Below, one piece after another: positions 6,093-10,197 of a stretch of 10,197 bases of DNA. Made by a program: the position numbers and the translations under genes. The notes beneath the pieces were generated by a model. That model was given only the letters and a program-made list of their open reading frames with translations. It made no database searches and had not been told where the DNA came from. Where the stretch lies: the NCBI GenBank assembly GCA_910586955.1, contig CAJUMM010000052.1, forward strand, positions 1-10,197, written 5' to 3'. Source of the stretch: an uncultured Lachnospiraceae bacterium (GTDB lineage Bacteria > Bacillota > Clostridia > Lachnospirales > Lachnospiraceae). How positions within the stretch are numbered: the stretch's first letter is position 1; each line of letters begins with the position of its first letter.

Positions 6093-6121
6093 ATTGTAAC
6101 ATATTTGGATGAAACATTCAA
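6093..6121 (-). promoter_or_regulatory. Promoter of the MBL-PTS operon
   Basis: On the minus strand, TTGAAT (6121-6116) and TACAAT (6098-6093) are spaced by 17 bases, with TG one base before the -10 (extended -10). Transcription should begin near 6086, giving a leader of about 87 bases that includes hairpin copy 3. The -35 hexamer is one arm of operator 1, so a bound RpiR protein would block RNA polymerase. Confidence 0.7.
6105..6121. promoter_or_regulatory. Candidate RpiR operator 1
   Basis: An imperfect 7-3-7 palindrome, TTGGATG-AAA-CATTCAA, one mismatch between arms. It covers the -35 box and spacer of the operon promoter, the expected position for a repressor site. Nearly the same sequence recurs at 6129-6145 and 6504-6520. 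Confidence 0.65.
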
Positions 6122-6128
6122 TAATTTT

Positions 6129-6145
6129 TTGGATGGTATATTCAA
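6129..6145. promoter_or_regulatory. Candidate RpiR operator 2
   Basis: The second copy reads TTGGATG-GTA-TATTCAA and lies 24 bp from operator 1 in the same orientation, upstream of the operon's -35 box. A half-site CATCCAA follows at 6153-6159. Tandem palindromes fit a dimer-of-dimers regulator such as an RpiR protein with a SIS domain. Confidence 0.6.
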
Positions 6146-6202
6146 CAAAAATCATCCAATTTTTTTGTGCATTTTGCTAGGGTCCGGAAATTTCCCATAG
6201 GC

Positions 6203-6231
6203 TTGCATGAAACAAATCCCCATGCTATAAT
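6203..6231 (+). promoter_or_regulatory. Promoter of the first rpiR-type regulator gene
   Basis: TTGCAT (6203-6208) and TATAAT (6226-6231) are 17 bases apart, with TG one base before the -10 (extended -10). The start of transcription should be near 6238, giving a short leader. A perfect 10-bp palindrome GGAAATTTCC (6186-6195) lies just upstream of the -35 box and could be an additional protein site. The candidate operators lie about 95-130 bp upstream. Confidence 0.75.
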
Positions 6232-6263
6232 GTTTTTCAATAAGAAATGTGAGGTGAATAATT

Positions 6264-7058
6264 TTGAATATTTGGGATAAAATCGAATCCTGCAAACCCA
6301 ATTTAACTCCAAAAGAGCTGGAAATCTATGAACTTCTCCACAGAGATCCCTACACTTTCAGCGCAGGCTCCGCCATGGAGATTGCCGCCCGGTACGGAGT
6401 GGCCCAGAGCGCTATCAGCCGTTTCTGCCAGAAGGTGGGCTATTCCGGTTTCGCTGATTTCCGCCTTTCCATGGCTCTGGGCCTCTCTTCCGATCCGGCA
6501 AATTTGGATGAACCATTCAATTCCAACCAAAAAACTCATGAGATGGACTGCACCCAGGCTATGTGCAGCATCATTACCACTGTCAGCCAGGCACTGCCGG
6601 ACAGCCTGTTAGATGATCTGGCACAGCGCATCCTGCACTCCACCAACATCTATACCTCGGGATACGGGGCCAGCCTCTGCGCCGCCCAGTCCCTGGCCTT
6701 TCTCCTTACCATTTCCAGCATTCCCAGCCACCTTCTGCTGGCTTCCCAGGAGATGGAAGCCCTTCATATGATTAAGCCTTCCGATACGGTGTTTCTCTTT
6801 TCCGTCTCCAATCCCTCTCACCGGGATTTTCTCTCCCTGGTGACGGACTTGCCGGAAGAGAAGCGTCCTTATACCATCCTGATTACCGGAATCCCCAAGC
6901 ATCCTCTGCGGCACAAGGTCTCCCAGGTCATCTCCCTTCCCTGCTGGACCAGCTGGCTCTCCGGCTCCTATCCTATGATGATGAACAATTTCGTCCCCCA
7001 GTTTGCCTTTACCCAGCTGGTGGTGGACCGGGTGACCCAGCACTACACTAAAATGTAA
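6264..7058 (+). CDS. MurR/RpiR-family transcriptional regulator (HTH + SIS)
   Basis: A 264-residue regulator. The N-terminal RpiR helix-turn-helix covers about 1-77, with the recognition region SAMEIAARYGVAQSAISRFCQKVGYSGF (36-63; quoted here as positions and key residues Gln48, Ser49, Arg53, Phe54). The C-terminal part from about 110 is a SIS sugar-phosphate-binding domain, with SGYGAS and FSVSNPSH loops. The start is TTG 6264, supported by GAGGTG seven bases upstream and by alignment of the HTH from residue 1. It diverges from the MBL-PTS operon and is its probable regulator, sensing a phosphorylated intermediate. Its coding sequence contains a copy of its candidate operator at 6504-6520. 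Its 3' end overlaps the convergent GH4 gene by 16 bases with no hairpin terminator between them. Confidence 0.93.
   Translation: MNIWDKIESCKPNLTPKELEIYELLHRDPYTFSAGSAMEIAARYGVAQSAISRFCQKVGYSGFADFRLSMALGLSSDPANLDEPFNSNQKTHEMDCTQAMCSIITTVSQALPDSLLDDLAQRILHSTNIYTSGYGASLCAAQSLAFLLTISSIPSHLLLASQEMEALHMIKPSDTVFLFSVSNPSHRDFLSLVTDLPEEKRPYTILITGIPKHPLRHKVSQVISLPCWTSWLSGSYPMMMNNFVPQFAFTQLVVDRVTQHYTKM
6504..6520. promoter_or_regulatory. Candidate intragenic RpiR operator 3
   Basis: TTGGATG-AAC-CATTCAA lies in codons 81-86 of the regulator, in the linker between HTH and SIS domains. Over 20 bases (6502-6521 against 6103-6122) it matches operator 1 at 19 positions. The centres of the two are 399 bp apart. 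Such an auxiliary site inside the regulator gene suggests repression by looping or autoregulation by roadblock. Confidence 0.55.
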
Positions 7059-8371
7059 TCTGCAAACCTGGGGAGGTGCTCCTTATGGGCCAGCAGAAGC
7101 TCTTTCATCACCTGCTCCGCCTCCCTTCCCCCGGGAATCAGGGGATTCAGCATAAATGCCTCCTCTAGTTTCCCCGGATTTCCCGTCATAGCCGCCTCGA
7201 TGGTGCATTCCTCCATGGCCTTCATCAGCTGCAGAAGCCCTCTCATGGCAGGCGGCATGGGGCCCCAGGCCAAGGGCCGGGGACCGGAGGCGGAAATAAT
7301 GGAGGTCACCTCCGCAACGGCCTCCTCCGGAAGGCAGGAGACGGCGCCCCGGTTTTCCGTGCTGACCACCATGGGTATCTGCTTGTCATTATAAATGGCG
7401 CTGATACATTCACAGGCGGCATCGCTGTAATAAGCCCCGCCTCTCCTGGAAAGCTGTTCCGGTTTATGGTCAAGGGCCGGATCCCGGTACAATTCAAAAA
7501 GCTCCTCTTCCGCGCGCCGCATCTGCTCCCCCCGTGTTCCCCCCTCTAAAGATAGCTCCTCCAGGCTGTGCTTCAGCATTTCCTCCTGTGCAAAATAGTA
7601 TCTGTGATATCCGCAGGGAATGGCTCCCATGGATCGGAGCAGTCCCATGGGGAAGGGCGCATGATAAATATTTACCGGAGTCCCGCCGTTTTCCTGATTG
7701 ATGTGCTCCAGAATCTCGGCCGTAACCTCCCGGCCTTGGCGATCCCAGACCCGGTGCCAGTGAAAATGGTTCAGGCCGGCAAATTGATAGCGCAGCTCCC
7801 CCTCTTCCTTTCCAATCAGGGCCGGCTCCGCCTTCATGGAGATAACCGGAACGTTGCACAGTCCTACGCAGCGCTTCCATCCCATTCTGCGGATGACGGC
7901 TTCCGTGATCATGCCGCTGGGATTGGTAAAGTTGATAAGCCAGGCCTCGGGACAGAGCTCCCGCATATCCCTTACGATCTCTTCTATGACGGGGATGGTG
8001 CGCAGGGCCTTAAAGATGCCTCCGGCCCCGTTGGTCTCCTGTCCCAGCATTCCATGCTCCAGGGGAATCCGCTCGTCCTTCATCCGGGCCTCCATAAGTC
8101 CTACCCGGAACTGCGTCGTCACGAAATCCGCCTCCGGCAGGGCTGCCCTGCGATCTAAGGTCGTGTGAATCTCCACCCGATGTCCGGCGGCCCTCCACAT
8201 GCGCCTCGTCATCTCCCCGATAACGGCCAGTTTCTCTTTCCCCTCTTGGATATCCACCAGCCACAATTCCCGAATGGGAAGCTCCCGGTAACGTTTGATA
8301 AAGCCTTCCATCAATTCCGGCGTATAGCTGCTGCCTCCCCCAATTACTACTACCTTCAATTCCTTCCTCAT
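7043..8371 (-). CDS. GH4 family 6-phospho-beta-glucosidase
   Basis: A 442-residue glycoside hydrolase family 4 enzyme. These use NAD+ and a divalent metal in an oxidation-elimination mechanism to open phosphorylated disaccharides. The N-terminal Rossmann motif is VIGGGSSYTPE (9-19), with Asp40 positioned for the NAD ribose. NFTNPSG (147-153), CNVP (172-175, Cys172 metal ligand) and GLNHFHW (199-205, His202 metal ligand) follow. The CNVP signature is the one associated with 6-phospho-beta-glucosidases, against CDMP for 6-phospho-alpha-glucosidases. Length is typical. It has its own promoter and a divergent RpiR regulator, so it is a separate transcription unit from the PTS operon. It may hydrolyse a beta-glucoside phosphate supplied by this or another PTS. 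Confidence 0.93.
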   Translation of the reverse strand: MRKELKVVVIGGGSSYTPELMEGFIKRYRELPIRELWLVDIQEGKEKLAVIGEMTRRMWRAAGHRVEIHTTLDRRAALPEADFVTTQFRVGLMEARMKDERIPLEHGMLGQETNGAGGIFKALRTIPVIEEIVRDMRELCPEAWLINFTNPSGMITEAVIRRMGWKRCVGLCNVPVISMKAEPALIGKEEGELRYQFAGLNHFHWHRVWDRQGREVTAEILEHINQENGGTPVNIYHAPFPMGLLRSMGAIPCGYHRYYFAQEEMLKHSLEELSLEGGTRGEQMRRAEEELFELYRDPALDHKPEQLSRRGGAYYSDAACECISAIYNDKQIPMVVSTENRGAVSCLPEEAVAEVTSIISASGPRPLAWGPMPPAMRGLLQLMKAMEECTIEAAMTGNPGKLEEAFMLNPLIPGGREAEQVMKELLLAHKEHLPRFADYILV

Positions 8372-8421
8372 GCTTTTCCCTTCCTTTCCGATGCTTTATA
8401 AGGTTTCTCTTTGATAGGCCC

Positions 8422-8450
8422 ACTATAGCAGAGCTCAAGAGGCGGTTCAA
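8422..8450 (-). promoter_or_regulatory. Promoter of the GH4 gene
   Basis: On the minus strand, TTGAAC (8450-8445) and TATAGT (8427-8422) are 17 bases apart. Transcription would start near 8415, about 45 bases before ATG 8371, which is preceded by GGAAGG. The upstream inverted repeat at 8457-8481 almost abuts the -35 box. Confidence 0.75.
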
Positions 8451-8456
8451 TATCTC

Positions 8457-8481
8457 CGGAGCATTGTGAAAAAATGTTCCG
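8457..8481. promoter_or_regulatory. Inverted repeat, candidate operator of the second RpiR regulator
   Basis: CGGAGCATT and AATGTTCCG are separated by 7 bases and form a 9-7-9 inverted repeat with eight of nine positions paired. It lies between the two divergent promoters, 6 bases upstream of the GH4 -35 box and 26 bases upstream of the regulator's. The sequence differs from the operators of the first regulator, so the two would have separate targets. Confidence 0.5.
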
Positions 8482-8507
8482 AAAAAACAATCTTTTCTAT
8501 TTTGGAA

Positions 8508-8536
8508 TTGACATGTTTTGATACTTTTTATATGAT
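8508..8536 (+). promoter_or_regulatory. Promoter of the second rpiR-type regulator gene
   Basis: A consensus -35 TTGACA (8508-8513), 17-base spacer and TATGAT (8531-8536). Transcription should start near 8543, about 32 bases before the ATG at 8575. Confidence 0.85.
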
Positions 8537-8574
8537 AACAGGAAATAAAAGATTTCAAAATTCCGGAGGTGCCT

Positions 8575-9423
8575 ATGAAACTGGAAAACCGCATCCGGCT
8601 CTGCGCCGGACTGACCCCTGCCGAAGAACAGCTGGCAGACTATCTTTTGAAGCATCAGGAATTTCTGGCCGGCGCCACCATTCAGGCCCTGGCCGCCCAG
8701 ACCTACCTCTCCGCCTCCAGCATTCACCGGTTCTGCCGCAAAATCGGGCTCAAAGGCTTTAAGGATCTGAAAAAGGAAGCCCTCCTCTCCCTTGGCGAAC
8801 CCGAAGAAGCACCCGTGGATATCAATTTTCCCTTTGCTCCGGAGGATTCCGTGAGGACGGTGGCGGATAATCTGTTCCGTCTCTACCATGCCACCCTTTC
8901 GGATACCCTGTCCTATCTGGAGGAGGAGCGTTTCCAAAAAACGGTCCGGCTCCTGGTCCAGGCGGACTGCATCGATCTCTACACCCACGCCCACAACAGC
9001 TTTCCGGCGGGAATGTTCGCAGACCGCATGATTTCCATCGGCAAGCACGTCCGCTGTCCGGCAGGCTTCTACAACCAGAGGGCAACCGCCCTGTCCGCAG
9101 GCCGCCGCCATGCGGCCGTCATTATCTCCTTTTCCGGACGGGCCTTCTTTATCCCTTCCATTCTCCCGGTCCTTCAGAAAAAGGGCTGCCGGATTATTCT
9201 CATCGGAAGGGCCGGCCTGGAAAAGGACTATCCCCACATCCGGCATTTCCTGGCTATCAGCGACAGGGAGCACCTGAAAAACCGCATTTCCCAGTTTTCC
9301 TCCCATCTCTCCCTCCAGTACCTGCTGGATCTTCTGTACTGCTGCATCTTCCAGGCGGATTATGAGAAAAATATGGATTTTCTTTCCCAGCACATTTCCT
9401 TCCTGGACGACAGGCAGCTGTAG
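8575..9423 (+). CDS. MurR/RpiR-family transcriptional regulator (HTH + SIS), second
   Basis: A 282-residue regulator. The RpiR HTH is at about 1-77, with IQALAAQTYLSASSIHRFCR (36-55) as the helix-turn-helix core. From about 110 follows a SIS-type effector domain with LYTHAHNS, ISFSGR and ILIGRAG segments that fit sugar-phosphate binding. I placed the start at ATG 8575, five bases after GGAGG (8565-8569). An in-frame GTG at 8569 is part of the ribosome site. It diverges from the GH4 gene and probably controls it, sensing a phosphorylated sugar. It is clearly divergent from the first regulator and not a recent duplicate. A bidirectional terminator lies 30 bases after its stop. Confidence 0.92.
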   Translation: MKLENRIRLCAGLTPAEEQLADYLLKHQEFLAGATIQALAAQTYLSASSIHRFCRKIGLKGFKDLKKEALLSLGEPEEAPVDINFPFAPEDSVRTVADNLFRLYHATLSDTLSYLEEERFQKTVRLLVQADCIDLYTHAHNSFPAGMFADRMISIGKHVRCPAGFYNQRATALSAGRRHAAVIISFSGRAFFIPSILPVLQKKGCRIILIGRAGLEKDYPHIRHFLAISDREHLKNRISQFSSHLSLQYLLDLLYCCIFQADYEKNMDFLSQHISFLDDRQL

Positions 9424-9452
9424 GAAAGCCCAGATCTCCCCGGCCCAGGCGC

Positions 9453-9481
9453 AAAAAAAGACGGCCTTTGCAGCCGTCTTT
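9453..9481. terminator. Bidirectional Rho-independent terminator
   Basis: AAAGACGGC (9457-9465) and GCCGTCTTT (9473-9481) form a 9-bp stem with a 7-base loop. On the minus strand it is followed by an unbroken T-run, a strong terminator for acylphosphatase. On the plus strand the tail is only TTT then CCC, weaker, serving the rpiR-type gene. It separates the convergent units. Confidence 0.88.
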
Positions 9482-9487
9482 CCCGCC

Positions 9488-9772
9488 TTATTCCCCGGTA
9501 TAGGTAAATCTTGTGGAAAACTTCTTTTCTCCCTCCTCCAAGGGAATTTCCTTACTGTCTATGCTGTGAATCTGAATGTAGGAATCCCCTTGAAGCTCCG
9601 CCAGCATGTCCGAAATGACCGCCGGCTCTCCCTGGACTTCCATCTCCACCCTGCCGTCGGAGCAGTTGCGCACCCAGCCCGTGAGGCCCAGCCTCCGGGC
9701 CATCCATGCGGACTGGTAGCGGAAGCCCACGCCCTGGACCCTTCCCGAGAAATAGATATGCTTTCTTACCAT
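9488..9772 (-). CDS. acyP: Acylphosphatase
   Basis: A 94-residue acylphosphatase, hydrolysing carboxyl-phosphate bonds such as those of acetyl phosphate or 1,3-bisphosphoglycerate. The signature GRVQGVGFRYQS (10-21) holds catalytic Arg18, and GWVRNCSDG (32-40) holds catalytic Asn36. Length is typical of the family and it is complete. I chose ATG 9772, which shares one base with the kinase stop (TGATG), the usual sign of translational coupling. The GGAGG in the kinase's end is 5 bases upstream. An in-frame GTG one codon earlier is too close to that site. The gene ends 7 bases before the terminator hairpin. Confidence 0.94.
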   Translation of the reverse strand: MVRKHIYFSGRVQGVGFRYQSAWMARRLGLTGWVRNCSDGRVEMEVQGEPAVISDMLAELQGDSYIQIHSIDSKEIPLEEGEKKFSTRFTYTGE

Positions 9773-10197
9773 CACGTCCTCCCTCCGTCCACGTCAAACC
9801 AAAATTCCACGCCGTTGTCGTAGTTGCGCACCCCGCACTCCTGGTTCATGGCGTCCATCACGGCCTTCACGATGGAGAGGCCGATGCCGTTGCCCCCGTA
9901 CTCATGGGTGCGGGCCTTATCCACCTTGTAAAATTTGATCCAGACTTTGTCAAGCTCCTCCTCCGGAATAGGCTTTCCCGTATTGAACACGAAAATCCGG
10001 ACCCTGTCCGTATTTCTTTCCAGTTTTACTTCGATAATTTTCTCATTCTCGCAGTGATTGATGGCGTTGCTGATATAATTTGTCACTACCTGCTCTACCT
10101 TAAACTCATCCGCCCACACGTAGACAGGTTCCTCCTCCTTGAAAATCAGGCGGATCCCCTTCTGCTCCAGGAGAATGCCGGAGGAATTTAAAATATT
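9772..10197 (-). CDS. Sensor histidine kinase, C-terminal ATPase part (5' end outside window)
   Basis: The reading frame runs open to the right edge, giving the last 141 residues of a two-component kinase. The HATPase_c motifs are clear: N-box NYISNAINHC, G1/F region VFNTGKPIPEEELDKVWIKFY, here described by its Asn-Thr-Gly and Phe-Tyr residues, and G2 box YGGNGIGLSIVK. The DHp domain with the phospho-accepting His and any sensor and membrane parts lie beyond the edge. The order of boxes resembles VanS/EnvZ-like kinases but no specific ligand can be inferred. Its stop overlaps the acylphosphatase start, so the two are made together; a response regulator gene probably lies upstream. Confidence 0.93.
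   Translation of the reverse strand, partial: NILNSSGILLEQKGIRLIFKEEEPVYVWADEFKVEQVVTNYISNAINHCENEKIIEVKLERNTDRVRIFVFNTGKPIPEEELDKVWIKFYKVDKARTHEYGGNGIGLSIVKAVMDAMNQECGVRNYDNGVEFWFDVDGGRT

Noticed and set aside
8569..8571. GTG at 8569 as start of the second RpiR-type gene.
   Set aside because: It overlaps the GGAGGTG ribosome site; ATG 8575 is correctly spaced and the HTH domain begins there.
8497..9393. A long open frame antisense to the second RpiR-type regulator (about 298 codons).
   Set aside because: It has no ribosome site, no recognisable domain and low-complexity composition, and it lies wholly opposite a clear RpiR protein. Long antisense frames are common in GC-rich codons.

Overview
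The window looks like chromosome from a Gram-positive anaerobe of the Clostridia, most likely Lachnospiraceae (an inference). The basis is a moderately GC-rich coding sequence, strong AGGAGG ribosome sites, SigA-type promoters with 17-base spacers, a mannose-family PTS with RpiR regulators, and a CTTGATAACTAAACA motif of the kind found in Firmicutes stable-RNA leaders. No mobile-element gene, CRISPR array or phage gene is visible.

Positions 1-112 (minus strand) hold a near-consensus promoter and leader that seem to feed an rRNA or other stable-RNA operon beyond the left edge. Positions 152-5999 are a seven-gene minus-strand operon. In transcription order it encodes a metallo-beta-lactamase-fold hydrolase, PTS EIIB, EIIC and EIID, a cytoplasmic protein of the neutral ceramidase family, PTS EIIA, and a Cof-type HAD hydrolase. 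The PTS set is complete: membrane parts EIIC/EIID, phosphocarriers EIIB (His16) and EIIA (His8). The likely logic is phosphorylating import of a sugar or sugar conjugate, followed by hydrolysis by the MBL, ceramidase-like (amide-type) and HAD (phosphatase-type) enzymes. The substrate cannot be read from the sequence.

A divergent RpiR-family regulator (6264-7058) heads this operon. The intergenic region has two copies of a 17-bp imperfect palindrome (TTGGATG-N3-CATTCAA type). One overlaps the operon promoter's -35 hexamer. A third, nearly identical copy lies inside the regulator's own coding sequence, which suggests DNA looping.

Positions 7043-8371 (minus) encode a GH4 6-phospho-beta-glucosidase with the CNVP signature. 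It is convergent with, and overlaps, the first regulator. It is divergent from a second RpiR-family regulator (8575-9423). Both promoters of this second divergent pair are clear, with a 9-7-9 inverted repeat between them. A bidirectional terminator follows, then acylphosphatase (9488-9772), translationally coupled to the 3' end of a sensor histidine kinase cut by the right edge.

The least explained feature is a family of hairpin elements in the leader of the MBL gene and in tandem between the MBL and EIIB genes. The two long copies keep the same fold through compensatory base changes, share a bulge and flanking motifs, and place a conserved GGAACTAAA directly before the ribosome site. With further hairpins before EIIC and before the ceramidase-like gene, this points to RNA-level control of subunit ratios within the operon.
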